Assembly: GCF_004364165.1 (NCBI RefSeq) | Contig: NZ_SOAY01000010.1 | Span: forward strand, 585,098-649,097 | DNA length: 64,000 nt | From: Maribacter spongiicola | GTDB lineage: Bacteria; Bacteroidota; Bacteroidia; Flavobacteriales; Flavobacteriaceae | Direction: 5' to 3' | In this document: positions 1-9,637 of the stretch, piece by piece | How positions within the stretch are numbered: position 1 is the first letter of the stretch | Layout of the letters: every line of letters begins with the position of its first letter | The notes under the pieces: model-generated | The model's input: only the letters and a program-made list of their open reading frames with translations | Told to the model about the DNA's origin: nothing | Databases searched by the model: none | Program-made: the position numbers and the translations under genes

Positions 1-1200
1 GTTACTTCTTCTCATATTACTTCTTGGAATATTGGTCAGGTTATCTACGCAGGTAATGCCATAATGGCTAATGAAAAAGCACTGAAATATATAGCAAAAG
101 GGGCTGAAGCTATTAAATTTGTTATACCGACCGATGCAGTAGATACTTCAGTTATTTTGAACAATATTGATTTAAATGCAATCAATGTCTATTTTGATAT
201 GCAATTTTTGTCTAAAGACTATATAACCCGAACACTAGATAAGGTTTCTAACGCTAATAAAATACATTTTCAAATAGACCCTATTGGTCATCTGGCAAAA
301 TCTGGAAATTGGTATGAATCTATGCCTTCAGATATTAATCTAGTCAATGATTTAACAACACTTAATATTGATAATTTATTGAGTGTAGATGTTTCACTTT
401 ACCAAAATGCCGGTTCAGATATGGTGCAACAATTGGCAAATGCCTTATCTCATGCCAATGAATATTTAAATATTTTACAAGAACGTGATAATCTCGCTAA
501 ACTTAAAAGTGTAGATTTTAAGGTAGCTGTAGGTGGTAATTATTTCTTCGAAATCGCTAAGATAAAAGCGTTGCGCAATCTTTGGAGTGTTCTTGCACAG
601 GCATATGAAATTGCTATTCCATGTCACATTATTACACAGCCTTCTAGACGAAATAAAACCATTTACGATTATAATGTAAACTTGCTTAGAACTACAACCG
701 AATGTATGTCTGCGGTACTAGGTGGGTCTGATGCTGTATTTAATTTAAATTACAATTCTGAATATAAAAAGGATAATGATTTTGCAGAACGTATAGCTTT
801 TAATCAGCTTATTCTATTAAAAGAAGAAAGCTATTTTGATAAGGTAGAAAACCCAGCTGAAGGCAGTTACTATATTGAAACAATAAGTACGCAATTAGCT
901 GAGAAAGCCTTGATTTTGTTTAAGGCAATTGAAAAGGAAGGCGGATTCTTAAAACAGCTAAAAAATCATACCATTCAGAATAGAATTGCTGATAGTGCTC
1001 AAAAGCAACAAGAGAAATTTAATACGAAGAAAACTGTTTTGGTAGGTTCTAATGCCTACCAAAATGAGAATGATAAAATGGCACAAGAAATAGAACTCTA
1101 TCCGTTCGTAAAAAAGAATCCTAGAAAAACATTGATTACTCCGATTATCGAAAAACGATTGGCAGAAGAACTAGAGCAAAACCGTTTGTCACATGAGTAG
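1..1200 (+). CDS. mutA: Methylmalonyl-CoA mutase small subunit, 5' end outside window
   Basis: Partner of the catalytic subunit in the B12-dependent isomerisation of succinyl-CoA and methylmalonyl-CoA (propionate metabolism). The frame is open from base 1 with no stop, and the residues before the first in-window ATG (64) read like the conserved barrel of the family ([17 protein letters not shown]), so the true start lies to the left. Family features include [20 protein letters not shown] and the [11 protein letters not shown] stretch that mirrors [10 protein letters not shown] in the large subunit. The protein ends without a cobalamin-binding domain, as expected for the short small subunits of this phylum. 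Its last 8 bases overlap the start of the large subunit, implying translational coupling. Confidence 0.9.
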   Translation, partial: VTSSHITSWNIGQVIYAGNAIMANEKALKYIAKGAEAIKFVIPTDAVDTSVILNNIDLNAINVYFDMQFLSKDYITRTLDKVSNANKIHFQIDPIGHLAKSGNWYESMPSDINLVNDLTTLNIDNLLSVDVSLYQNAGSDMVQQLANALSHANEYLNILQERDNLAKLKSVDFKVAVGGNYFFEIAKIKALRNLWSVLAQAYEIAIPCHIITQPSRRNKTIYDYNVNLLRTTTECMSAVLGGSDAVFNLNYNSEYKKDNDFAERIAFNQLILLKEESYFDKVENPAEGSYYIETISTQLAEKALILFKAIEKEGGFLKQLKNHTIQNRIADSAQKQQEKFNTKKTVLVGSNAYQNENDKMAQEIELYPFVKKNPRKTLITPIIEKRLAEELEQNRLSHE

Positions 1201-3355
1201 AAAAGACTTGCAACATATTCAATTGAATGATTCTCGAGAACTAGGTAATACTCAGAAGAATAGTACCTCAGAAACCCAAGAATCAATGTTTACTACGGCA
1301 GAAACAATTTCATTAAAAAAGAAATATGCTAAAGAAGATATAGCCGATATCGAGCATTTAAATTTTGGTGCAGGTATACCGCCATTTTTGCGCGGACCCT
1401 ATTCGACCATGTATGTTTTACGCCCATGGACGATTAGACAATATGCCGGATTTTCAACGGCTAAAGAGAGTAATGAATTTTACAGAAAGAATTTAAAAGC
1501 AGGTCAGAAGGGGTTATCGGTCGCGTTTGATTTACCTACCCACAGAGGTTATGATAGTGATCATGAAAGAGTAGTGGGCGATGTTGGTAAAGCAGGTGTT
1601 GCCATAGATAGCGTTGAAGATATGAAAGTGCTCTTCGATGGTATTCCGTTAAATGAAATGTCGGTTTCTATGACCATGAATGGGGCGGTTCTTCCAATTA
1701 TGGCATTTTATATCGTGGCTGCTGAAGAGCAGGGCGTTTCGTTAGATAAGTTAGCGGGTACCATACAAAACGATATTCTTAAAGAATTTATGGTGCGTAA
1801 CACCTATATCTATCCGCCAAAACCATCTATGCAATTGGTGGCAGACATATTTGAATATACCAGTAAGCACATGCCAAAATTCAATAGTATCAGTATTTCT
1901 GGATATCACATGCACGAAGCGGGTGCCCCGGCTCATTTAGAGTTGGCGTATACGCTTTCTGACGGATTAGAATATATAAGAACTGGAATAAAAGCGGGAT
2001 TACAGATTGATGATTTTGCGCCACGTCTTTCCTTTTTCTGGGGAATAGGGATGAATCACTTTATGGAGATTGCCAAAATGCGGGCAGCAAGAATGCTTTG
2101 GGCAAAAGTGGTGAAAGAATTCAATCCGAAGAGCGAAAAATCGTTAATGCTAAGAACGCATTGCCAAACTAGCGGATGGAGCCTTACCGAGCAAGATCCA
2201 TTTAATAATGTAGCAAGAACGACTATAGAAGCTTCTGCAGCCGTTTTTGGCGGTACGCAAAGCTTACACACAAATGCGTTAGATGAGGCCATAGCGCTGC
2301 CTACAGATTTCTCTGCGCGTATTGCTAGAGAAACTCAGATATATCTGCAACAAGAAACGAATATTACCAAGATCGTAGATCCGTGGGCCGGTAGTTATTA
2401 TGTTGAAAAACTTACACATGAGTTGGTGCATAAGGCTTGGGAGCTAATGGAAGAAGTTGAGAACCTTGGTGGTATGACCAAGGCGATTGAAACCGGAATA
2501 CCAAAAACTAGAATTGAAGAAGCTGCGGCTAGAAAGCAGGCACGTATTGATAGTCAGCAAGATGTGATTGTAGGGGTCAATAAATATCAATTGACCGAAG
2601 AAGATGAGCTTCAGATTTTAGAGGTTGATAATAAAGAGGTTCGTAGACAGCAACTACAGCGATTAGATGAAATAAAGAAAAGTAGAAATACAGCTGTAGT
2701 TCATGAAAAGTTGAAGGCGCTGACCATGGCGGCTAAAAGTAAACTTGAAGATGGCGATTCGCAAGAAAATTTATTAGCTTTAGCAGTAGCTGCCGCAAGA
2801 GAAAGAGCCACTTTAGGTGAAATAAGTAGTGCTTTAGAAGAGGCATTTGGCAGACATAAGGCAATTATAAATTCATTTACAGGTGTGTATTCAAGAGAAA
2901 TAAAAGATGATTCAAGTTTTAAGAAGGCTCAAGAGCTAGCTGATCAATTTGCAGAAAAAGATGGTCGTAGACCACGTATTATGGTTGCCAAAATGGGGCA
3001 AGATGGTCATGATCGTGGAGCAAAAGTTGTGGCAACTGGTTACGCCGATTTAGGGTTTGATGTAGATATAGGTCCGCTTTTTCAAACTCCGAAAGAAACT
3101 GCTAAACAAGCAGTAGAGAACGACGTGCATATATTAGGAATTTCATCGCTCGCTGGCGGACATAAGACTTTGGTGCCAGAAGTGGTTAAAGAACTAAAAA
3201 GCTATGGTCGCGAAGATATAATAGTTATTGTTGGCGGGGTAATACCGAAACAAGATTATGATTTTCTAAAGGAGGCTAGTGCTACTGCAGTATTTGGGCC
3301 AGGTACCAAAATTAGTGATGCGGCCATACAATTGTTAGAATTGCTTCTAAAGTAA
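1193..3355 (+). CDS. mutB: Methylmalonyl-CoA mutase large (catalytic) subunit
   Basis: Catalytic, adenosylcobalamin-binding subunit, 720 residues, full length. The N-terminal TIM-barrel contains [20 protein letters not shown], the signature substrate-binding stretch, and the C-terminal domain (about residue 590 onward) carries the cobalamin motif D604-G-H606-D-R-G609, where His606 should be the lower axial cobalt ligand. The ATG overlaps the end of the small-subunit gene by 8 bp, a usual arrangement for this heterodimer. A hairpin terminator follows at 3376. The meaB/argK-type chaperone is not in the 3' neighbourhood. Everything needed for activity is visible; I see no anomaly. Confidence 0.96.
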   Translation: MSRKDLQHIQLNDSRELGNTQKNSTSETQESMFTTAETISLKKKYAKEDIADIEHLNFGAGIPPFLRGPYSTMYVLRPWTIRQYAGFSTAKESNEFYRKNLKAGQKGLSVAFDLPTHRGYDSDHERVVGDVGKAGVAIDSVEDMKVLFDGIPLNEMSVSMTMNGAVLPIMAFYIVAAEEQGVSLDKLAGTIQNDILKEFMVRNTYIYPPKPSMQLVADIFEYTSKHMPKFNSISISGYHMHEAGAPAHLELAYTLSDGLEYIRTGIKAGLQIDDFAPRLSFFWGIGMNHFMEIAKMRAARMLWAKVVKEFNPKSEKSLMLRTHCQTSGWSLTEQDPFNNVARTTIEASAAVFGGTQSLHTNALDEAIALPTDFSARIARETQIYLQQETNITKIVDPWAGSYYVEKLTHELVHKAWELMEEVENLGGMTKAIETGIPKTRIEEAAARKQARIDSQQDVIVGVNKYQLTEEDELQILEVDNKEVRRQQLQRLDEIKKSRNTAVVHEKLKALTMAAKSKLEDGDSQENLLALAVAAARERATLGEISSALEEAFGRHKAIINSFTGVYSREIKDDSSFKKAQELADQFAEKDGRRPRIMVAKMGQDGHDRGAKVVATGYADLGFDVDIGPLFQTPKETAKQAVENDVHILGISSLAGGHKTLVPEVVKELKSYGREDIIVIVGGVIPKQDYDFLKEASATAVFGPGTKISDAAIQLLELLLK

Positions 3356-3375
3356 AAACTGACATTAAATCAAAT

Positions 3376-3416
3376 AAAAAATGCCGAACAATTCAATTGC
3401 TCGGCATTTTTTTATG
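3376..3416. terminator. Bidirectional intrinsic terminator
   Basis: Inverted repeat around ATGCCGAACAATT / AATTGCTCGGCAT with one mismatch, flanked by A and T runs on both sides. It separates two convergent genes (mutB and the MFS gene) and can serve both. Confidence 0.85.
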
Positions 3417-3429
3417 TCAATTGTAGTTG

Positions 3430-4674
3430 TTACGCAGCGGCAACCTCTACGTTACTTTCTTTATTCTTTAGCCAGAAGTATAGAATGGTAAATAGAACTA
3501 TTAAAATAGCAGGGAATAATACCATAGTACCTAAGGTGTCTTGACCAGATACTAACTCTAATTCATCACCTGTAAAACCTTGTGCTTCAGCAGCAGCTCT
3601 GTCAGCGTCGATCCAACTACCAATGATGGGTTGAAAGATAGAAGACGAAAACATACCTATTGCTCCGATGATAGACATACCCAAAGCGCCTGTTTTTGGA
3701 GTTTTTGTTGCAGCCAAACCAATCATGTTTGGCCAGAAGTAAGCAACACCAAGTGCAAATATTACAGCAGCAACATAAGCCATAGCTCCGGTTTGTGTGC
3801 TAAATAAATAGATACCTAAAGTTGCTAAAACAGCAGATCCTAAAAGAACTCCCGTTTGGTTAAATTTTGCAACCATGCTACCACCAAAATAACGTGCTAC
3901 AGCCATTAAACCTGCAGTCAGTGCTAAAATTAATGTTGGTTCAGCACCACTTTTAGATAGAATAAGACCTACCCATTGATTTGGTCCGAATTCAGAAATT
4001 GCGGTCAGTGCCATACATATTCCGATAAACAAGAATAGGGGAGTAAACATTCCTTTTAAGTTTCCGCTAATGGTAGCAGCTTCTTCCACTTTTGCTTTAG
4101 GCCAAGTTTGACCATAAAATAAAAATGCATAAATAACAGCTGGTATTAATAATAACCATACTTGGTTTTGACCAATGATACCGAAATCTGTCATAAAGCC
4201 AGATAGCAAGCTACCTACAGCGATACCACCAGGAAACCACATGTGAAACCTATTTAGCATCGTACTCATTCTATTACCTTTATAAGCATCTGCAATCATG
4301 GGGTTACAAGCAGCTTCGGTACACCCATTACCAAGACCTATTAATAGATTAGCTACTAAAAGTCCCATATAACTTCCTGAAAAAATTAATAGTAAAATAC
4401 CAATGGCATGTGCAAAAAATGCAAACTGCATAATTACTTTGCCACCTACTTTATGATAAATTAAACCACCGATTACCATTGCAATTGGGAAACCTAAAAA
4501 CCACATAGATGTAATTAAACCGGCTTGACTAGCGCTTAATTCTAATTCAGTTTTTAATTGATCCAAAATACCTGCCGCAATGGCAAAAGAGAATGCTGTG
4601 GTAATTAAAGCGAAACAGCTGGCATAAAAGAGCCTATTCGCATTTACTTTAGAAGTTGAGTTAGAACTGTCCAT
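3430..4674 (-). CDS. MFS transporter, sugar-type
   Basis: 414-residue inner-membrane protein with about twelve hydrophobic segments spread over its whole length. The first half has GGLIYHKVGGKV, the loop 2-3 signature of the major facilitator superfamily, and the segment GLGNGCTEAACNPMIADAY resembles the N-terminal half of fucose/glucose-galactose type permeases. Substrate cannot be read from sequence; a sugar or sugar acid is likely from the subfamily look, but no sugar catabolic gene flanks it. It is transcribed alone, convergent with mutB and divergent from the RidA-like lipoprotein gene. The ATG at 4674 gives the first membrane helix at the expected distance. A loop near residues 360-385 is acidic. 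Confidence 0.85.
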   Translation of the reverse strand: MDSSNSTSKVNANRLFYASCFALITTAFSFAIAAGILDQLKTELELSASQAGLITSMWFLGFPIAMVIGGLIYHKVGGKVIMQFAFFAHAIGILLLIFSGSYMGLLVANLLIGLGNGCTEAACNPMIADAYKGNRMSTMLNRFHMWFPGGIAVGSLLSGFMTDFGIIGQNQVWLLLIPAVIYAFLFYGQTWPKAKVEEAATISGNLKGMFTPLFLFIGICMALTAISEFGPNQWVGLILSKSGAEPTLILALTAGLMAVARYFGGSMVAKFNQTGVLLGSAVLATLGIYLFSTQTGAMAYVAAVIFALGVAYFWPNMIGLAATKTPKTGALGMSIIGAIGMFSSSIFQPIIGSWIDADRAAAEAQGFTGDELELVSGQDTLGTMVLFPAILIVLFTILYFWLKNKESNVEVAAA

Positions 4675-4913
4675 ATTTGAATTGATTTAGTTGTTGTTTT
4701 GGTTAATTTGCTAAACTAATAAAAATGAAATAATATCAGTGCTTTTTTAGTAAAATGATACCTTAAGTACGACAGAAAGCACAAAAAATAGTATTTACAC
4801 ATTTTTTACTGGCTTTTATGCAATACATTATATCTCAAATTTAGGGGTATTGTGTTGATAATGAAGTATTAGGTACCTTGTAGTCTTAAATAACCACCTT
4901 TAATTTAAATACT

Positions 4914-5486
4914 ATGAAATACTGTGTTTTAATTCTTCTAGCCACTTTTGTTCTGAGTTGTGGCGATGTAAACAAGCCAACTATGGTAGAAAATGGAACT
5001 ACAAGTGCTAAAGCAGACATTAATTATAACCCAGAAGCTGTTTTAGATAGTTTAGAGATTGTATTACGTGATCAAGGTACACCAGTTGCAAATTATGTGC
5101 ATGCGGTACGAACAGGTAATCTTATGTTTTTAGCAGGTAAAGGTCCAAAACAGGCTAATGGTGAAAATATAGTTGGTAAGTTGGGAGATAGTTTAACTAT
5201 CGAACAAGGTTACCAAGCTGCTCGAGAGGTAGGTATTAATCAATTATCAGTTTTAAAAGCTGAACTTGGTGATTTAAATAAAGTGAAAAGAATTGTTAGT
5301 GTACATGGTATGGTAAATGCCTCCCCAGATTTTAAGGACCACTCAAAAGTAATTAATGGTTATTCTGATTTAATGGTTGCCGTTTTTGGAGATAAAGGAA
5401 AACACTCACGCGCTGCCGTAGGTATGGGTTCATTGCCAGGTAATATGGCTGTTGAGGTCGAGATGGTTGTGGAGGTTTATGAGTAG
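4914..5486 (+). CDS. RidA/YjgF-family lipoprotein
   Basis: 190 residues. The N terminus is a lipoprotein signal (hydrophobic stretch, then LSCGD with the lipidated cysteine), followed by a linker of about 35 residues and one RidA/YjgF domain (about residues 55-190). RidA family enzymes hydrolyse reactive enamine/imine intermediates. The family arginine is plausibly the one in SRAAVGMGSLPGNMAVEVE, matching the Arg-x-LP-x-VE-E region of the cytosolic enzymes. The unusual point is export: a RidA domain anchored in the envelope has no obvious cytosolic PLP-enzyme partner. The gene is divergent from the MFS transporter, sharing a 240-bp intergenic region. Confidence 0.8.
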   Translation: MKYCVLILLATFVLSCGDVNKPTMVENGTTSAKADINYNPEAVLDSLEIVLRDQGTPVANYVHAVRTGNLMFLAGKGPKQANGENIVGKLGDSLTIEQGYQAAREVGINQLSVLKAELGDLNKVKRIVSVHGMVNASPDFKDHSKVINGYSDLMVAVFGDKGKHSRAAVGMGSLPGNMAVEVEMVVEVYE

Positions 5487-5637
5487 GAATTTTCAGGTGA
5501 ATGAAAATGATTGCAAAGTAGAGTTAAATCAATTTAATAACAGATGGTTGATGTTTACGTCACATTATAGCAAGTTAAGAGCCATAATTTTGTGGTACCT
5601 TTTAGTAGGATATGTTCATAATTTGAGTTAGTTCTAT

Positions 5638-5667
5638 AAAGCCGATTAATTTAATCGGCTTTTCTTT
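5638..5667. terminator. Intrinsic terminator
   Basis: AAAGCCGATTAA-type stem pairing with TTAATCGGCTTTT, followed by more T residues. It lies 150 bp after the RidA-like gene on the plus strand and about 50 bp after the small minus-strand peptide gene, and could end either transcript. Confidence 0.75.
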
Positions 5668-5716
5668 TGCCATATAGCAATGACTAATGTATTTAAATAG
5701 AATAGATCTTGCTCAT

Positions 5717-5809
5717 CTAATTCTTGTTCTCACTAAAAATAAATACCACCAAAAAGGCAACAATTAGACAAATTGCGAAAAATCCGAAAAGATTAATGTA
5801 GTTGGACAT
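5717..5809 (-). CDS. 30-residue single-pass membrane peptide
   Basis: An open frame of 30 codons from ATG (5809) to TAG, too short for usual gene callers. The translation starts MSNYINLFGFF, continues with a single strongly hydrophobic stretch of about 20 residues (FAICLIVAFLVVFIF) and ends with the charged tail SENKN. This is the standard shape of a one-helix bacterial small membrane protein with N-out or N-in topology not determinable here. It lies on the same strand as, and 158 bp downstream of, the secreted-protein gene at 5968-6717, and is followed by a hairpin terminator at 5638-5667. No strong ribosome binding site or promoter box was found, so coding status is inferred from composition and context only. 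Confidence 0.45.
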   Translation of the reverse strand: MSNYINLFGFFAICLIVAFLVVFIFSENKN

Positions 5810-5967
5810 AAGTAGGAATTTTCAGCTAAACTATAAAAAGTATGGCAGGGTAACGTTCAACCGTTGTTATTTTCGATGAACCGCAGTAATTTAATAGAAT
5901 TACAATCATTTTCTAATAAGCGTAAACTAGATTATGATATTTTCACTAGTGATAAACTGATGTCACT

Positions 5968-6717
5968 TTACATTCCTATCATATCCCTTTTGCTCCAAAT
6001 TTCATACATTGGCTCATCTTTACTGTTTTTTCCTGTATGTTGCCAATCATCACCCTCGAGTTTATAATTGAATTCTAATTGTGCACCAACTCTAGAGTTG
6101 TCTTTAGAGAAAAATTCTATATACTCTTTGTAAATACCATTTTCTGCACTGTATGATCCTCCGCCTGTTCCAGAAAAGCGGAAAGATTCCGTGTCATAGG
6201 CAATCCACTGAAATGTATTGTCCATCAAAAGTTTTAAGGTTTTTCTAGTGTTTTCTTCGCCTCTTCTATCTTGACCGGTATCTGGTCCTCTGGTTGCAAA
6301 AAGCCACCCGCCATCGAGGTCTTGTGTTGAAGGATTATTTGGTGTTAAGGTCAATTCTTGAAACCAACTCATTTTAAGCTTTTCACCTTCCATACTAAAA
6401 GGGATGGAGAGTTGTCTAACGCTATCTTTTTCATAATCAGAATTAAATTCTAAGAGAACCACTAAAAGACTATTCGATGCGGAGTTATCAATCTGAATAA
6501 ATCCTCCTACGGTTTTTATAAAATTATTCGGGGCTATTTCATACTCGTTATAGATAAAATAATCGTCATTTACTTTAACCTGGTGTACACTTTTTTTGCC
6601 ATTACTTTCAATGGTATCGGTGTAAATACCAGTTGGAATTTGACTATAACCTACTAAATCGCCAATTAAAAATAGTATACAGATTAGAAAAGGAGCTGAT
6701 ACAGGTGTATTTTTCAT
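5968..6717 (-). CDS. Secreted protein of unknown function
   Basis: 249 residues with an N-terminal signal sequence (MKNTPVSAPFLICILFLIGDLVGYSQ), so probably periplasmic or surface exposed. The body is rich in beta-type residues and has WFQELTLTPNN, GGWLFATRGPDTGQDRRGEENTRKTLKLL and a C-terminal stretch with DDWQHTGKNSKDEPMYEIWSKR, a pattern I associate with Bacteroidota proteins annotated only as membrane or secreted protein; a lipocalin-like barrel is possible but not shown. It is a single gene with a 475-bp upstream region shared with the polyamine operon leader. Function not assigned. Confidence 0.7.
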   Translation of the reverse strand: MKNTPVSAPFLICILFLIGDLVGYSQIPTGIYTDTIESNGKKSVHQVKVNDDYFIYNEYEIAPNNFIKTVGGFIQIDNSASNSLLVVLLEFNSDYEKDSVRQLSIPFSMEGEKLKMSWFQELTLTPNNPSTQDLDGGWLFATRGPDTGQDRRGEENTRKTLKLLMDNTFQWIAYDTESFRFSGTGGGSYSAENGIYKEYIEFFSKDNSRVGAQLEFNYKLEGDDWQHTGKNSKDEPMYEIWSKRDMIGM

Positions 6718-7192
6718 TCGAATAATTTAATTTTCGTTTGTTAATTATCTAAAAATAAATTAGTTATATGTTAAATTAAAACAATTTCAATAGAATTATT
6801 AAAAAAAATGTTGATGGTCGTAAAAAAACTGAAAACCCTTGTTTTTTCAATTTTTTTGATTTCATTTGTCCTGTTCTTACGCGCTACTTTGTGTGTTCGA
6901 TATTTCAAGCTTTTAGCTGAACATTATGTATCGTAATTCTATGTTCGGGTTTGAGGGAAATTGGAAGTTTTTCCCACAAATGGCTTATAAGATAGGTTGC
7001 CGATTAGTAAAGCAAACTTCCAATTTATATACTGCAATCATGCAAAGTCAGCATGATTATTTCTTTATTCCTACCACACAGAAACAAATCTTGGTGTGAT
7101 ACCGAGTTAAGATGATTACATTTTCTTAACTTTCGACTATAAGTCTAGTTGTTATATTTATACTTTATCAAATTTCATTATAACTTAATTTC
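6718..7192. other. Long leader/intergenic region with nested hairpins upstream of speA
   Basis: 475 bp between divergent genes. It contains a perfect 13-bp inverted repeat (6958-6970 and 7014-7026, AAATTGGAAGTTT and its complement) enclosing 43 nt, then an 8-bp perfect hairpin (AATCATGC at 7036-7043, GCATGATT at 7051-7058) followed by a U-rich stretch, and a 5-bp CACAC/GTGTG pair near 7077-7097. A 57-codon open frame (ATG 6926, TGA 7097-7099) runs through the same bases; it has no known similarity that I recognise. Region 6740-6890 is AT-rich and shows nothing further. A structured RNA or leader is an inference from the repeats. Confidence 0.4.
7153..7160 (+). promoter_or_regulatory. Possible -7 box of the speA promoter
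   Basis: TATATTTA matches seven of eight positions of the Bacteroidota -7 consensus TAnnTTTG and lies 33 bp before the speA ATG. The -33 region (TTTC at about 7131-7134) is imperfect. If this promoter is the only one, the hairpins at 6958-7058 lie upstream of the transcript rather than in it. Confidence 0.35.
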
Positions 7193-8605
7193 ATGAATAC
7201 CAAATACATTGATCTTATCGATCAAACTTATTATTTTCCACAAGAAGAGTTTAATTTAGATGGTGAGTACCTACAATTTCACGGCATACCCTTAAATGAA
7301 TTGGTTCAAAAATATGGTAGCCCATTAAAATTCACTTACCTACCAAAAATTTCTGATAATATACTTAGAGCTAAAAATTGGTTCGCAAATGCTATAGAGA
7401 AGAATAATTATAAGGGTAAATACCATTATTGCTATTGTACTAAAAGCTCGCATTTTCAACATGTAATGCATGAAGCTTTAAAGAATGAGATCCATATGGA
7501 AACCTCATCTGCCTTTGATATTAATATTATCGAGAAGCTTAAGAAAGATGGTAAATTAACCGATCAAACATATGTTATCTGTAACGGCTTTAAACGTGAA
7601 AAATATATTGACAATATAGCACGATTAATCAATAGTGGGCATCAAAATTGTGTACCTATTATTGATAATTATGAAGAAATAGATTTATTGTCAGATGCTA
7701 TTAATGACACCTTTAAAGTAGGTATTCGTATTGCATCAGAAGAAGAACCAAAATTCGAATTCTATACTTCGCGTTTAGGTATCGGGTACAAAAACATTGT
7801 TCCTTTTTACGAAAATCAAATAAAAGATAATGACAAGGTTGAGCTTAAAATGCTTCACTTTTTTATTAATACAGGTATTCGTGACAATGCGTATTATTGG
7901 AACGAGCTTGTAAAATGTTTAAAAGTATATGTTCGTTTAAAGAAAATATGCCCGTCATTAGATAGCTTAAATATTGGTGGAGGTTTTCCCATTAAAAACT
8001 CATTGGCTTTCGAGTACGATTACCAGTACATGATCAATGAGATTTTAAATCAGATCAATATTACATGTTCAGAGGCTGATGTTCCTGTACCTCATATTTT
8101 TACAGAATTCGGTAGCTTTACAGTAGGTGAAAGTGGTGGCGCTATTTATGAAATATTATATCAGAAGCAACAGAACGATCGCGAGAAATGGAATATGATC
8201 GATTCATCTTTCATTACAACATTACCAGATACTTGGGCAATCAATAAAAGATTTATAATGTTGCCTATTAATCGTTGGAACGATGAATATGAGCGTGTTT
8301 TGCTTGGTGGTCTAACCTGTGATAGTGACGATTATTATAATAGCGAGCAAAATATGAACGCTATATATTTACCTAGATATAAAAGAGAGAAGCCATTATA
8401 TATAGGCTTTTTCAATACAGGTGCCTATCAAGAATCTATTGGTGGTTATGGCGGGTTACAGCATTGTCTAATACCGCAGCCTAAACATATTTTGATAGAT
8501 AAGGATGAAAACGGTAACTTCACTTACAAACAGTTCAGAGCCCAACAAAAGGCAGAAGATCTTTTAGATATTTTAGGGTATGATGTTACTGCTGAAGATG
8601 AATAA
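7193..8605 (+). CDS. speA: Arginine decarboxylase, PLP fold-III type
   Basis: Converts arginine to agmatine, the entry step of putrescine synthesis. 470 residues, shorter than the E. coli enzyme and typical of the compact Bacteroidota form. Alanine-racemase-fold decarboxylase motifs are present: YCYCTKSSHF with candidate PLP lysine K84, GGGFP at 262-266, the phosphate-binding-like TEFGSF near 304-309, the second-subunit active-site motif GGLTCDSDD (C376) and GAYQ at 410-413. Diaminopimelate or ornithine decarboxylase would share these motifs; arginine specificity rests on overall resemblance and on the agmatinase gene that follows 93 bp downstream. First gene of the polyamine cluster. Confidence 0.85.
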   Translation: MNTKYIDLIDQTYYFPQEEFNLDGEYLQFHGIPLNELVQKYGSPLKFTYLPKISDNILRAKNWFANAIEKNNYKGKYHYCYCTKSSHFQHVMHEALKNEIHMETSSAFDINIIEKLKKDGKLTDQTYVICNGFKREKYIDNIARLINSGHQNCVPIIDNYEEIDLLSDAINDTFKVGIRIASEEEPKFEFYTSRLGIGYKNIVPFYENQIKDNDKVELKMLHFFINTGIRDNAYYWNELVKCLKVYVRLKKICPSLDSLNIGGGFPIKNSLAFEYDYQYMINEILNQINITCSEADVPVPHIFTEFGSFTVGESGGAIYEILYQKQQNDREKWNMIDSSFITTLPDTWAINKRFIMLPINRWNDEYERVLLGGLTCDSDDYYNSEQNMNAIYLPRYKREKPLYIGFFNTGAYQESIGGYGGLQHCLIPQPKHILIDKDENGNFTYKQFRAQQKAEDLLDILGYDVTAEDE

Positions 8606-8698
8606 AAATAGTATAATTACAAAGACCGATATTTATAAAAATTCGTATATAGAATTGAAAATAGTACTAAAAAACCACTTAACAATAGCTAAAATATC

Positions 8699-9637
8699 AT
8701 GAGTACATCTAAGAATTATGCCGGTATTTCCGATGAATTCGCACAACTAGAAAAATCGAAAATTATCTTGATACCTGTTCCTTATGACGGAACCAGTACT
8801 TGGGGTAAAGGAGCGGACAAAGGTCCAGATGCTTTTTTAGAAGCTTCTGAAAACATGGAAATGTATGATATTGAAACCGATTCTGAAGTATACAGACAAG
8901 GTATACATTTAACAGCACCAATTACAGAGAATAGCTCTCCTGAGGCGATGGTTAACGAAGTACATAGCATTACAAAAGACTTTATTAAGCGTAATAAGTT
9001 TGTAACCTTGTTCGGCGGCGAACATTCAATTTCCATAGGTTCTATACGTGCATTTAATGAATGTTTCGATAATTTAACGGTATTACATATAGATGCACAT
9101 GCTGATTTAAGAGAATCATATGGCGGTACAAAGTATAACCACGCCTGTGCCGTATATGAAGCTAACCAAACTACAAATTTGGTACAGGTTGGTATTCGTT
9201 CTATGGATATTATTGAAAAAACCTTAATGGACGATGATAAAACTTTCTTCGCCCATGATATGGTCAATGATGAATATTGGACAGATAAAGTGATTGAAGC
9301 AATGACCGAGAATGTATTTATTACATTTGATCTAGATGCTTTTGATCCTTCTATTATGCCTTCTACAGGAACCCCAGAGCCAGGCGGATTACTTTGGTAC
9401 GAAACTTTGGAATTCTTAAAGCAGGTTTTTGAAGATAAGAACGTGGTAGGTTTTGATATTGTAGAACTATGCCCTAATAAAAATGATAAATCGTCAGATT
9501 TCTTGGCGGCAAAACTATATTATAAAATGCTTAGCTATAAATTTGCTGGGCAAGATATAGATCAAGAGTATGACAATACTTTTGATGTAGATTACAAAGC
9601 AAATACAAATTCAAAATTTGAAGATGACGAAGAATAA
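8699..9637 (+). CDS. speB: Agmatinase (ureohydrolase family)
   Basis: Hydrolyses agmatine to putrescine and urea using a dimanganese centre. All six metal ligands of the arginase/agmatinase family can be placed: H109 in GGEHS, D132/H134/D136 in HIDAHADLRE, and D211/D213 in FDLDAFDP, followed by the agmatinase-like PSTGTPEPGG. 312 residues, normal length. The start ATG at 8699 sits 93 bp after speA. The 3' end overlaps the following deoxyhypusine synthase homologue, so the two are probably translated together. The physical link of arginine decarboxylase with this protein argues for agmatine rather than arginine or formiminoglutamate as substrate. Confidence 0.9.
   Translation: MSTSKNYAGISDEFAQLEKSKIILIPVPYDGTSTWGKGADKGPDAFLEASENMEMYDIETDSEVYRQGIHLTAPITENSSPEAMVNEVHSITKDFIKRNKFVTLFGGEHSISIGSIRAFNECFDNLTVLHIDAHADLRESYGGTKYNHACAVYEANQTTNLVQVGIRSMDIIEKTLMDDDKTFFAHDMVNDEYWTDKVIEAMTENVFITFDLDAFDPSIMPSTGTPEPGGLLWYETLEFLKQVFEDKNVVGFDIVELCPNKNDKSSDFLAAKLYYKMLSYKFAGQDIDQEYDNTFDVDYKANTNSKFEDDEE

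Noticed and set aside
5864-6067. 67-codon plus-strand frame in the gap at 5.9 kb
   Set aside because: Overlaps the 3' end of the secreted-protein gene in antisense and has no protein-like features.
8782-9267. 161-codon antisense frame in speB
   Set aside because: Lies entirely within a gene with all catalytic residues on the other strand; no family look.
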